Positions 7,367 through 16,246 of a DNA stretch of 33,824 nucleotides are shown piece after piece (the first letter of the stretch is position 1; the number at the start of each line of letters is the position of its first letter). The DNA comes from Methylococcaceae bacterium UBA6146 (GTDB taxonomy: Bacteria; Pseudomonadota; Gammaproteobacteria; Methylococcales; Methylomonadaceae). Location of the stretch: assembly GCA_002422395.1 (NCBI GenBank), contig DIUY01000020.1, positions 1-33,824 on the forward strand. The letters are read 5' to 3'. The translations under genes were made by a program, and so were the position numbers. The notes under the pieces were generated by a model, which saw nothing but the letters and a program-made list of their open reading frames with translations, was not told where the DNA came from and made no database searches.

Positions 7367-8959
7367 TTATTTAAGGTTGGCCTGATTGTTTTTGCCAAGC
7401 AGACCATTGTGGGCAATCCAGCTTGCAGAAAAGCGTTGTAATACGGGTAGGGCCTCTTCGGCTTCATTATGTGCCGTTTGTGTCCATAAAATGACTTTTA
7501 ATTCCGGTGCCGTGTCGCCCGTCAGGCGCTTGAGCAACTGCTGCCATTTTGCCCGATACGCATTTGCCGTTAAGGTGTTCCCCACTTGGTACCATGCCAG
7601 CACCAGGCTGTCTTGGTCTTGATGTTTTATGACCTGCTCATCCACGCTTACGCCGGATATCAAGGTTGCCGAACCCGAATGGATTATCCGTGAAGTGATC
7701 AGGTCGTGTGGTTGCAGCAGGTTGTTTTGCGAATTGACCAATTCATGCCCCTGGGTCTCTTTGCCAAAATTGGCGTGGTATAGCCCTACTATTTTTAAGC
7801 CATCGGTATAAAAATCAGTGTGCTGGGCGAGTGCGCCGTCAATCCTTGGTTGCCATGCCCAATCGGGGTTATTTACGCGCTGCCAGCCGGGCAAGTCCAC
7901 AGTTGTTAAATTGCTTGGCAATCCGCTATCGGGAAGCTGTGTCAGCAAGCGGCTAGAGTTGAGTGGCCAGACCAAAAATAGCAGGCTAATCGTTGACAAC
8001 ATCAACAAGGCTTGTCGGTTAGTGTATGCCGCTACGGGTTTTGTGGCGGCCATGATAATAGGGGGCTTAAACGCCGGGTCACGCCAAAAAGACCCCAAAT
8101 AAAATAATATCAGCATCACCAAGCCAAAAAACAAGCCGCCATAAATCAAATGGTCAACGCCAACCGCTAATGTCATATCGCTGAGGTGGCCGATCATGAC
8201 AATCATATACGCACGGAAACCATTGGCAATAATGGGCACGATAATGCTTAACAGCATAAACAGCCCGCGTTTCCAGTAGCTGTTGTAGTTTAAATAAGCA
8301 AAAACAAAGCCTAAGGTGACCGATGCAATCAGATAGTTGATTCCGCTACAAGCTTCCACAACCGACCAGTTGCCTGACGTTAGAGTAAAAAAATTGCCCT
8401 CACGGTAAACAGGCAATCCTGTTAGCCTCAGCATGGCAACGGTAAAAGAGGTGGTGAATTCTATCAACGGGGGGATTAGCCCATCGCCCGTAGGCACCAT
8501 AAAAAACAGGTAGGTCAATGGGAATAACATTTTGGTGGCGGCTTGAGTGCCTAAAAGCGCCCAAAAAGCACTGACCAACATAGCCACTACGGCGAATTGT
8601 TTGACGACTAAAACATGGCTTAAATCGGCTGCCAGCCAAGCAAAGCCAGCCGCGAAAATGGCGGCTAAGCCCAGATAAGACAATGTCGGTGACAGTTGGC
8701 GATAATAGTCCCGCCGTGTCCAGAGCAACCAGGCACTGGCGGGGGCGACTAAGAAGCCATAGGTAAAGGTGCTTGAATATGTCCAAGTATGGACAATTGA
8801 AGACCAGGTATCAAAAAAAATGCTAATGGAAAGGGCAATAACCAGTAAAGCCGCCCCTAGGGGTGTTCGCCATTGGTGCGGTAGGCTGGAGCCGTTGCTG
8901 TCACCGGGCGCCTTTGCCCCATAAAACCACTTCCACGGTATTGAGCATAATCGACACAT
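7367..8959 (-). CDS. xrtA: Exosortase A fused to EpsI domain
   Basis: A polytopic membrane protein of about 530 residues. The N-terminal part has eight or so hydrophobic helices and the exosortase triad: Cys in EACSGINYL (about residue 204), Arg in NGFRAYMIVMIGHLS (about 249) and His in GVDHLIYGG (about 270). These transpeptidase-like enzymes process PEP-CTERM proteins during export and are tied to exopolysaccharide assembly. The last 200 residues match the EpsI (DUF3485) region, with TTVDLPGWQR and YHANFGKETQGHELVNSQNN. The start is uncertain: the open frame extends to 9160, well inside epsB. I chose the ATG at 8959-8957 (MCRLCSIPW), a 59-base overlap; 8986 is an alternative. No PEP-CTERM substrate is visible here. 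Confidence 0.85.
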   Translation of the reverse strand: MCRLCSIPWKWFYGAKAPGDSNGSSLPHQWRTPLGAALLVIALSISIFFDTWSSIVHTWTYSSTFTYGFLVAPASAWLLWTRRDYYRQLSPTLSYLGLAAIFAAGFAWLAADLSHVLVVKQFAVVAMLVSAFWALLGTQAATKMLFPLTYLFFMVPTGDGLIPPLIEFTTSFTVAMLRLTGLPVYREGNFFTLTSGNWSVVEACSGINYLIASVTLGFVFAYLNYNSYWKRGLFMLLSIIVPIIANGFRAYMIVMIGHLSDMTLAVGVDHLIYGGLFFGLVMLILFYLGSFWRDPAFKPPIIMAATKPVAAYTNRQALLMLSTISLLFLVWPLNSSRLLTQLPDSGLPSNLTTVDLPGWQRVNNPDWAWQPRIDGALAQHTDFYTDGLKIVGLYHANFGKETQGHELVNSQNNLLQPHDLITSRIIHSGSATLISGVSVDEQVIKHQDQDSLVLAWYQVGNTLTANAYRAKWQQLLKRLTGDTAPELKVILWTQTAHNEAEEALPVLQRFSASWIAHNGLLGKNNQANLK

Positions 8960-10289
8960 CCAAGAATAGGCTGTAGTTTTTGACATAATATAAATCGTAT
9001 TGAAGTTTCTGGATGGTGTCATTTTCATTCGCGCCATAGGGGTAGCATAACTGCGCCCAGCCAGTGATGCCCGGTTTGACCCGATGCCGTTCACAGTAAA
9101 AAGGGATGCGTTCATTAAAACCCGCGACGAATTCTGGCCGTTCGGGCCGCGGGCCGACAAAGCTCATGTCACCTTTTAACACGTTGAACAGCTGTGGCAA
9201 TTCATCTATCCGCGTTTTTCTGATAACCCTACCGACCTGGGTGATTCTTTTGTCGCCGGGCTGTGCCCACTGTGCGCCATTTTTTTCCGCATCGGTCGCC
9301 ATGCTCCTAAACTTAAGCACCTCAAAGTTTTTGTTATTTTCCCCGACCCGCACTTGCCGATAGAATATCGGCCCTTTAAGGCCGCTTTCCAAAAAAATGG
9401 CCAAGGCCGTCATGAACATAAAAGGCCAGGCGACGGCAAAAAGCATCAGGCTTGCGAGTAAATCGAAAATCCTTTTTTCCACTGTCCGTAACCCGCCCTG
9501 GGCAAAACCATCGCAATAAATAAGCCACCTAGGTTGGATATTGTCCAGTGAAACAATCCCCTGTTCCCGTTCGTAAAAACTCATTATATTCATAATCCTT
9601 ATCCCCGACATTTTGCAGTCCAAAAGGTCATCGAGCGGAATCCCTTTGTGTTTGTCATCAAGGGCCAGAACAATTTCATCCACGTTATGCTCTTGTGAAA
9701 TCAGATTCAGGCTTTTGTCCACGCAGATGATCTTATCCTTATCAACAACTGGCGTTTCATCAGGCAGGGCCACAAAACCGACGATAGTAAAGCCCCTATG
9801 GATAAATAAATCATTAATAGCGGCGATCTTCTCTGCCTGTTGGCCGCTACCAATAACTAACACACGGGTTTTATAACGATCGGTGCTAGAGAATTTATAA
9901 AACAGATAACGGGTCAGCATCATGCCCAAAAAAGCCAGCACCAGCGTATACGCCAACACCCCCGGACCAATGCGCCAAGCCGGAAAAAAATAATAAAAGA
10001 AGGCGACAATAATGCCCGTAACAAAAAAACTCGCGCAAGTCCGCGCCAGCAGATTGTAATCTTGCAGGCTCAAACTCCTTCTATATAGGCCCATTCCTGT
10101 GCAGGATATGGACATCACTCCGGAAAAAACAAAGCTGCTGGTCGTTATGGCCGATCCGGTATACCACGATGTCACCGATAAAAAGCGGAGGGTATATCCA
10201 AGATACATGGAACTAAAAAATACGCAAAATTCTAATATCAGCAACCAAAGATAGGCGCTGGATATATAGTGGCGAAATATTCGGATCAC
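8901..10289 (-). CDS. epsB: EpsB-type polyprenyl-phosphate sugar phosphotransferase (PEP-CTERM-associated)
   Basis: A 462-residue membrane protein. The N-terminal third has four to five hydrophobic helices, a central Rossmann-like CoA-binding-type domain follows (RVLVIGSGQQAEKIAAI), and the C-terminus is a bacterial sugar transferase domain: a membrane-associated helix (KRIFDLLASLMLF), FYRQVRVGENNKNFEVLKFR, KTRIDELPQLFNVLKGDMSF and VGPRPERPEF. It moves a sugar-1-phosphate onto undecaprenyl phosphate to start a repeat unit at the inner membrane. The direct overlap with the exosortase gene matches the exosortase-linked EpsB group. The sugar cannot be told from sequence. Confidence 0.88.
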   Translation of the reverse strand: MIRIFRHYISSAYLWLLILEFCVFFSSMYLGYTLRFLSVTSWYTGSAITTSSFVFSGVMSISCTGMGLYRRSLSLQDYNLLARTCASFFVTGIIVAFFYYFFPAWRIGPGVLAYTLVLAFLGMMLTRYLFYKFSSTDRYKTRVLVIGSGQQAEKIAAINDLFIHRGFTIVGFVALPDETPVVDKDKIICVDKSLNLISQEHNVDEIVLALDDKHKGIPLDDLLDCKMSGIRIMNIMSFYEREQGIVSLDNIQPRWLIYCDGFAQGGLRTVEKRIFDLLASLMLFAVAWPFMFMTALAIFLESGLKGPIFYRQVRVGENNKNFEVLKFRSMATDAEKNGAQWAQPGDKRITQVGRVIRKTRIDELPQLFNVLKGDMSFVGPRPERPEFVAGFNERIPFYCERHRVKPGITGWAQLCYPYGANENDTIQKLQYDLYYVKNYSLFLDVSIMLNTVEVVLWGKGAR

Positions 10290-10346
10290 GTTATTTCCTT
10301 ATGAATTGTAATAAAATGGCAATAATTATATTAAACAGCTTAAAAA

Positions 10347-11126
10347 TCAACGCAGATTATTATCTGTTAAAAGTTTTTTGACATGGTCCGCAGGAATGGC
10401 ATAAGTGATGCCGCTTGGGTTTGACAAAGCGTGTTCTTTACTCTCTTGAATAAACACTTTGTTGATAATGCCGATAACTTCCCCGTTGTCGGGGTTATAT
10501 AACGGGCTACCGCTATTGCCTGGATAGGCGGTGGCATCGAGCTGAAAAACGTTAAATGGCTTGGCCAGCTTACGGAGCATTTTTACGTCAAGTTTTTCTG
10601 ATGGCAGCATGGGTATGATATTAGGGGTTATTGCGGACACTATGCCCCGATGCGTGACCGGATAAAGTCCTAAGACCATGCCTATAGGAAATCCGGTGAA
10701 CGCATAAAGCTGGCCTTCGTGTACAGTCGTCACATCACCTAGCTTAAGCGGCGGCAAGGCTGTGCCGATAATTTTTAAAATAGCCAGATCATGTTCGGCA
10801 TCAAAAGCCACCTGTTCAGTGGCGATGACTTTATCTTCGTCACCTTTCCGATAAAACACCGACACCTGTTCCCGATGCCGGTCATCTAAGTTGGTGGGAA
10901 TGACATGGGCATTGGTGACAATTAAAGAGCCATTGCCGACCACAAACCCCGTGCCCAAAAAAACCGCACGTGGGTTGCGTGCCGGCATAAACGTCCCCAC
11001 CGCAACAATGCTGGGCTTTATTTTTGCTACGGTAGAAGGCAATTTTGATTCCGCATAGGGACTGCATGAAAAAAATACGGCCAAGAAATAAACAAGGTAA
11101 CGGGCGGTGTGGCAGTTTTGCTTCAT
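10347..11126 (-). CDS. Secreted trypsin-like serine protease, HtrA-like without PDZ
   Basis: A 259-residue protein with an N-terminal signal peptide (hydrophobic LVYFLAVFFS, likely cleavage after about residue 25). The S1 catalytic triad is clear: His74 in TNAHV, Asp113 in AEHDLAILK, Ser205 in YPGNSGSPLY. Length and layout resemble the protease domain of DegP/DegS, but no PDZ domain follows the protease. It should act in the periplasm. It lies 57 bases upstream of epsB in the same direction, so it may belong to the polysaccharide locus. Confidence 0.8.
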   Translation of the reverse strand: MKQNCHTARYLVYFLAVFFSCSPYAESKLPSTVAKIKPSIVAVGTFMPARNPRAVFLGTGFVVGNGSLIVTNAHVIPTNLDDRHREQVSVFYRKGDEDKVIATEQVAFDAEHDLAILKIIGTALPPLKLGDVTTVHEGQLYAFTGFPIGMVLGLYPVTHRGIVSAITPNIIPMLPSEKLDVKMLRKLAKPFNVFQLDATAYPGNSGSPLYNPDNGEVIGIINKVFIQESKEHALSNPSGITYAIPADHVKKLLTDNNLR

Positions 11127-11422
11127 AATAGGCGGTTGCTTTGTTTACGAAAAGGGAAGCAATAATTCTTCGGTTTTTTCATGTTATTTAGGTATCTGCG
11201 CCAGGCGGCGGCATTGCTGACAATAAATCTGCACCTGATAGTTTACCAGCAAATACATGACAGTCTTCTTAAACCAACCAAGCTTGTGCGGGGTCTGCTT
11301 TATTTCAACCAGTAACAGCCTTACAATCTGGTCGTGTTATTAATGCAGGATTTGCTACTATAGCAATAGCTTGTCTGCGCTATCCTTATTTTCAACTGTT
11401 GAATAATAAAAACTTAAAGAAT

Positions 11423-13087
11423 ATGGCTCAATATATTTATTCCATGAATCGGGTTGGTAAAATTGTCCCCCCGAAAAAATACATCCTCAAGGACATCTCG
11501 CTGTCTTTTTTTCCTGGTGCAAAAATTGGTGTGCTGGGCTTAAACGGTTCGGGAAAATCCACTTTATTAAGAATCATGGCCGGTGTTGATAAGGAAATCG
11601 AAGGCGAGGCCATTCCGTTAAAAGGCATCAATATTGGCTATTTGCAGCAGGAGCCCCATTTAGATCCGACTAAAACAGTGCGTGGTAATGTTGAAGAAGC
11701 CGTCGCCCATGTTAAAACGGCATTAAGCGAATTGGATGCCGTGTATGCGGCTTATGCCGAGCCCGATGCTGATTTCGACAAACTGGCGGCAGATCAGGCG
11801 CGGCTGGAGGATATTATCAATGCAATGGATGGACATAATATCGACCGCAAGTTGGAAGTCGCGGCTGACGCCCTACGCTTGCCGGATTGGGATGCCGATG
11901 TCACTAAATTGTCGGGCGGTGAACAACGGCGGGTGGCCTTATGCCGGTTGTTGCTGTCCAACCCTGACATGCTGTTGTTGGACGAGCCGACCAACCATCT
12001 GGATGCCGAATCGGTCGCTTGGCTAGAACGGTTTTTGCACGATTATCCCGGCACCGTCGTGGCGGTGACCCATGACCGCTATTTCTTGGACAACGTGGCG
12101 GGTTGGATACTGGAGCTGGACAGGGGCGCGGGCATTCCGTGGGAAGGCAATTACTCCAGCTGGCTGGAGCAAAAGGAAAAACGCCTGGAGCAGGAAGAAA
12201 AGCAAGAATCATCCCGCCAGAAAGCCATGAAAGCCGAGCTGGAGTGGGTGCGCTCCAATCAAAAAGGCCGCCATGCCAAGAGTAAGGCGCGGTTGGCGCG
12301 GTTTGACGAACTGTCTTCACAAGAAGTGCAAAAACGCAACGAAACCCAAGAGATCTATATTCCGCCTGGCCCGCGTCTGGGCGACGTGGTTATCGAGGCT
12401 GATAACATCAGCAAAGGCTTCGGTGACCGCCTGCTTATCAGCGACTTGAGCTTTAAGCTGCCACCCGGCGGCATCGTCGGCATCATCGGCCCGAACGGCG
12501 CGGGTAAAACGACCTTGTTCCGCATGATGGCGGGCGTAGAAAAGCCGGATTCAGGCATCTTGACCTTAGGCCAAACCGTGCAACTGTCTTACGTTGACCA
12601 GTTGCGTGATGACATGGACGACAGCAAAACCGTTTGGGAAGAAATTTCCGATGGGCTGGATGTCATTACAGTGGGCAAATACGAAACCCCATCGCGGTCT
12701 TATGTGGGGCGCTTTAATTTTAAAGGCGGCGACCAGCAAAAACGCATCGGCGAGTTGTCCGGCGGTGAGCGTAACCGCGTGCATTTGGCAAAACTGCTCA
12801 AATCCGGCGGTAACGTATTGCTGTTGGATGAGCCGACCAACGATTTGGATGTGGAAACTTTGCGGGCTTTGGAAGAAGCTTTGCTGGCATTTCCCGGCTG
12901 CGCCGTGGTCATTTCCCATGACCGCTGGTTTTTGGACCGGATCGCCACGCATATTCTGGCATTTGAAGGGGATAGCAACGTTGTTTGGTTTGAAGGCAAT
13001 TATCAGGATTACGAAGTTGACCGCCATCGCCGTTTAGGCACCGATGCAGATAACCCCACACGGATTAAGTACAAGAAATTATCTTAG
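11423..13087 (+). CDS. ettA: Energy-dependent translational throttle protein EttA (ABC-F)
   Basis: A 554-residue soluble ABC-F ATPase, close to the 555 residues of E. coli EttA. I start at the ATG at 11423 (MAQYIYSMNRVGKIVPPKK), the family's usual N-terminus; an upstream TTG is in frame but unlikely. First nucleotide-binding domain: Walker A GLNGSGKST, signature LSGGEQRRVALCR, Walker B LLLDEPTNHLD. A charged linker (about residues 245-310; EKRLEQEEKQESSRQKAMKA) corresponds to the P-site tRNA-interaction motif. Second domain: GPNGAGKTT, LSGGERNRVHLAK, LLLDEPTNDLD. The protein binds the ribosomal E site and couples translation initiation to the ADP/ATP ratio. The upstream 296 bases hold no other gene I can support. 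Confidence 0.93.
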   Translation: MAQYIYSMNRVGKIVPPKKYILKDISLSFFPGAKIGVLGLNGSGKSTLLRIMAGVDKEIEGEAIPLKGINIGYLQQEPHLDPTKTVRGNVEEAVAHVKTALSELDAVYAAYAEPDADFDKLAADQARLEDIINAMDGHNIDRKLEVAADALRLPDWDADVTKLSGGEQRRVALCRLLLSNPDMLLLDEPTNHLDAESVAWLERFLHDYPGTVVAVTHDRYFLDNVAGWILELDRGAGIPWEGNYSSWLEQKEKRLEQEEKQESSRQKAMKAELEWVRSNQKGRHAKSKARLARFDELSSQEVQKRNETQEIYIPPGPRLGDVVIEADNISKGFGDRLLISDLSFKLPPGGIVGIIGPNGAGKTTLFRMMAGVEKPDSGILTLGQTVQLSYVDQLRDDMDDSKTVWEEISDGLDVITVGKYETPSRSYVGRFNFKGGDQQKRIGELSGGERNRVHLAKLLKSGGNVLLLDEPTNDLDVETLRALEEALLAFPGCAVVISHDRWFLDRIATHILAFEGDSNVVWFEGNYQDYEVDRHRRLGTDADNPTRIKYKKLS

Positions 13088-13247
13088 GGGTTCGTCAAAA
13101 ATAACTTTCTTGGATACGCCCGTCCGTTTCTGCTGAGCCTGTCGAAGCACGAACGGGCGGGCGCATCGTCCTGGAGTTTCCCTCCCGTCCATCGACAGGC
13201 TCGGCACGGACAGAAAATTTTACTGGGAATTATTCATGGCTCTGCCC
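13087..13247. repeat. MITE-like repeat, copy 2
   Basis: It has the same design as copy 1 (3346-3492). The left end is GGGGTTCGTCAAAAATAAC and the right end, read inward, is GGGCAGAGCCATGAATAATT. Two inner REP-like arms are present: GAGCCTGTCGAAGCACGAAC and ATCGACAGGCTCGGCACGGA. The right half resembles the right half of copy 1 (ATTCATGxCxCTxxCCTTAG against ATTCATGACCCTATCCTAAG). It begins at the stop codon of ettA. Confidence 0.45.
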
Positions 13248-13265
13248 TTAGGATTTGGCTAAAAA

Positions 13266-13316
13266 TAACGTCCCGAAGCCAAACTAGACTTGGCAGGTTT
13301 TACAATCGGGACGTTA
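13266..13316. terminator. Nested inverted repeat between convergent genes
   Basis: TAACGTCCCGA and TCGGGACGTTA are perfectly complementary 11-mers separated by 29 bases. Inside is a smaller hairpin GCCAA/TTGGC (13278-13294). It sits between convergent ettA and the L,D-transpeptidase gene, so it could serve as a bidirectional terminator, but there is no U tract. Confidence 0.4.
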
Positions 13317-13362
13317 ATTAATAATGTGCCTAGCCGTTGATTTTGACAAAGGTCGGGTAAAA

Positions 13363-14463
13363 CTAAAACCCTCGGTAATACCCGCCTGCTGAGCCTTGAC
13401 GGTTACGCTGATTTTGGTTGGCCGCCTGTTCCATAGATGCCGACGCTTGGGGAACCATCGGTTTTGCAGGCGTTTGCTGAACCGACAACGGCTCAGCTGG
13501 TTGAAGGTCTAACGTTTCTTCAATAGGGGGCAGCCTTTCATAAATGGCAATGGGTTCGCCATCTAGCTTAGCTAAAACTTCATTAAGCACCTTTTGGTCA
13601 AACTCAGGCAACTCATTGTTATTGGCTTTTTGGATAAGGTTTAAGGCCACCGCATAACGTTCGTCTTGGCTCATTTCTTCACCCTCCAAATCAGGATGGG
13701 CTTCGATGTAAAGCATGTTATCCAACCAGCCAACCTTAATTGGTTGTTTGACAATGTAAACAGGCGTCCCTACCGGTGTGACGTTATATAACTTCTCAAT
13801 ATCTTCAGGATACATCCGGACACAACCATGCGTTATTTGCATGCCAATGCCGTAAATTTTATCGATGTCAGTGCCATGGATGCGGTATTCGCCGGGCAAC
13901 GCCAAATAAAGCGCGTAAGCACCTAACGGGTTATGCGGGCCAGGCGGCACAACAACAGGTAATGGGTCACCCATCGCCGCATGTTCACGGCGGATGGATT
14001 CGGGCGGATGCCAAGAGGGGTCTTTTATTTTGCGGGCAACCTTAGTTTGGCCCAGCGGCGTTTTCCAGTCTTGCCTACCGATGCCATGCGCAAACGACAT
14101 GACCGTGCCAGGCTGGTCGGGCGGATAAACATACATGCGGTATTCGGAAATGTTAAGCGTGATGCCTTTGTGCGGTGTGTCCGGCAAAATACGTTTGTTG
14201 GGCAAACGCACAATTTCACCTTTTTTAATCCGCCAACGGTCCATATCAGGGTTAATCCTCACCACTTCAGTTTGTCCCAACAAAAACCGTCTGGCGACAT
14301 CAAGCAAGGTTTCGTCTTGTTCGGCCTGGGTCAGCGCCACCCCATCGGGGTATTGCATGACAACGGTATCACCGCTATTTGCAGGCAATGGGTAAGTCGT
14401 CGCATAAGCAGACCCGCCAACAATCGACAATAGCGAATAGGCAAGGAAGATACGAATTTTCAT
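13363..14463 (-). CDS. L,D-transpeptidase of the YkuD/ErfK family
   Basis: A 366-residue periplasmic protein when started at the ATG at 14463-14461 (MKIRIFLAYSLLSIVGGSAYA), which gives a clean signal peptide ending at Ala21; the frame runs 17 codons further upstream. A LysM-like segment (LLDVARRFLLGQTEVVRINP) is followed by the YkuD domain with EYRIHGTD and the catalytic motif QITHGCVRMYPEDIEKLY, including the nucleophilic Cys. These enzymes cross-link peptidoglycan through 3-3 bonds or attach lipoproteins. The C-terminal 70 residues are proline- and glutamine-rich and probably unstructured. It is convergent with ettA. Confidence 0.88.
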   Translation of the reverse strand: MKIRIFLAYSLLSIVGGSAYATTYPLPANSGDTVVMQYPDGVALTQAEQDETLLDVARRFLLGQTEVVRINPDMDRWRIKKGEIVRLPNKRILPDTPHKGITLNISEYRMYVYPPDQPGTVMSFAHGIGRQDWKTPLGQTKVARKIKDPSWHPPESIRREHAAMGDPLPVVVPPGPHNPLGAYALYLALPGEYRIHGTDIDKIYGIGMQITHGCVRMYPEDIEKLYNVTPVGTPVYIVKQPIKVGWLDNMLYIEAHPDLEGEEMSQDERYAVALNLIQKANNNELPEFDQKVLNEVLAKLDGEPIAIYERLPPIEETLDLQPAEPLSVQQTPAKPMVPQASASMEQAANQNQRNRQGSAGGYYRGF

Positions 14464-14717
14464 CAAGGGGATTTCTCGGGTCAGGTTTAACAATACGTGT
14501 TGTTTTATCAACACATTGGGGAATCAAAATAGGCTGTAATTTTATCATGCCTGCGCTAGTTAGACTATTTTCGATAATGCCAGAAGCCAATGCAAGATTA
14601 TAAAAAAGCGTAGTTAAAACATCAATTTGTTGCCGATTCACCCGCCGCTTTAAGCTTAATATTATGATGCCACTAAGTTATAATCCGACTTGTCATTTAT
14701 TAATCAGGATCATAATT

Positions 14718-16127
14718 ATGTCGCTGCAAATTTTTCGCACCAAACACATCACTGCGGACACCGAAGAAAATCATGGCCTCAAGCGCTGCCTGTCCGCATG
14801 GGATTTGGCTTTTCTGGGGATTGGCGCCATTATCGGCACCGGCATTTTTGTGTTGACCGGTATAGCGGCAGCAACACAAGCAGGGCCGGCCGTGGTTTTG
14901 TCATTTATTTTTGCCGGCTTGGCCTGCGCTTTTGCCGCCCTTTCCTATGCCGAACTGTCGGCTTCCGTTGGTGGCTGTGGCAGCGCTTACGGTTATAGCT
15001 ATGCCGCTTTTGGCGAATTGTTTGCGTTTATTATCGGCTGGGATTTGCTCTTGGAATATGGCATTTCAGTTGCCGCCGTCGCCAACGGCTGGGCAGGTTA
15101 CTTTAACAATGCCTTGTCAGCCATTGGGATGCCATTACCCGAAATGCTGACTAAGGCGCCTAAGCTCGGCGGTATTGTCAATTTGCCGGCCGCCACCATT
15201 ATTTTGTTGCTGATGGGGCTATTGATCATGGGGGTCAAGCACAGCGCCAAAGCCAACAACGCCATGGTGTTTGTCAAACTCATCACCATCGCCGTATTTA
15301 TCGGGATTGCAGCCTTTAATGTCCATCCGGAAAACTGGCAACCTTTTATGCCGTTCGGTTGGTTTCAGACCTTGCCCGACGGCAAAACCACCGGCGTGTT
15401 GGCCGGCGCTTCCCTGGTGTTTTTTGCCTATGTCGGTTTTGATGCGGTTTCCACCGCGACCGCTGAAGCTAAAGACCCACAGCGGGATCTGCCGTTTGGC
15501 ATTATCGCGTCATTGGCCTTTTGCACCGTAATTTATATCATTGTTTCCGGCTTGCTCACCGGCGTGGTGCCCTATACAGACCTTAACGTCTCCTCGCCGG
15601 TTGCCCATGCGCTCAAACTGATCGGCTTCAACGCGGCATCCGCCTTAGTTGCCACCGGCGTGATAGCCGGGCTGACCACCGTCATGCTGGTCTTGTATTA
15701 CGCCTTGACACGGATTATTTTCGCCATGTCTTTGGATGGTTTGTTTTCGCCATTTTTTAGTAAAGTCAATACGGAAACGCAAACACCGGTGCGGGTCATT
15801 GTCTTGTGCGGCATCATCATGGCGTTGATTGCCGGCTTTATTCCCTTGGGCGATTTGGCAGAATTGGTCAACATTGGCACCTTAGCGGCGTTTGTCTTAG
15901 TCTGTCTGGGGGCGATTGTCTTGCGGATAACCAAGCCCGACATGCCGCGCCCATTCCGTACCCCGTTTAGCCCGCTTTTGCCCATCTTAGGCATGCTGTC
16001 TTGCAGCGCGTTAATGGGCTTCTTGCCAGGGATCACCTGGCTGCGGTTTATTATCTGGCTGATAATCGGCTTGATTGTTTATTTTGCTTATTCCATGCAC
16101 CACAGCAAATTGGCGGCTAAAAGTTAA
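14718..16127 (+). CDS. APC-family amino acid permease (cationic amino acid transporter type)
   Basis: A 469-residue inner-membrane protein from the ATG at 14718 (MSLQIFRTKHITADTEENHG), preceded by AGGAT; an in-frame ATG 54 bases upstream is less likely. Twelve or so hydrophobic helices and the APC helix 1 motif FLGIGAIIGTGIFVLTGIAA are visible, with YAELSASVGGCGSAYGYSY and FFAYVGFDAVSTATAEAKDP, typical of YfnA/CAT-like uptake carriers. The substrate is an amino acid, most likely cationic or branched, but cannot be fixed by reading. A single gene on the plus strand. Confidence 0.87.
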   Translation: MSLQIFRTKHITADTEENHGLKRCLSAWDLAFLGIGAIIGTGIFVLTGIAAATQAGPAVVLSFIFAGLACAFAALSYAELSASVGGCGSAYGYSYAAFGELFAFIIGWDLLLEYGISVAAVANGWAGYFNNALSAIGMPLPEMLTKAPKLGGIVNLPAATIILLLMGLLIMGVKHSAKANNAMVFVKLITIAVFIGIAAFNVHPENWQPFMPFGWFQTLPDGKTTGVLAGASLVFFAYVGFDAVSTATAEAKDPQRDLPFGIIASLAFCTVIYIIVSGLLTGVVPYTDLNVSSPVAHALKLIGFNAASALVATGVIAGLTTVMLVLYYALTRIIFAMSLDGLFSPFFSKVNTETQTPVRVIVLCGIIMALIAGFIPLGDLAELVNIGTLAAFVLVCLGAIVLRITKPDMPRPFRTPFSPLLPILGMLSCSALMGFLPGITWLRFIIWLIIGLIVYFAYSMHHSKLAAKS

Positions 16128-16246
16128 ATTTTAACAATCAGGGTGGGGATTGTTGGGCTATGTTCTCTACGATACCTTAAAAGCCCGCTTGCCCTTTGGG
16201 TCTAGGATAAACACCCATTACATGTCCGACTGCTAATTAATTTTTT

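Noticed and set aside
12566..13027. 153-residue minus-strand frame opposite ettA
   Set aside because: Antisense to the second ATPase domain of ettA, with no start signal and no recognisable features.
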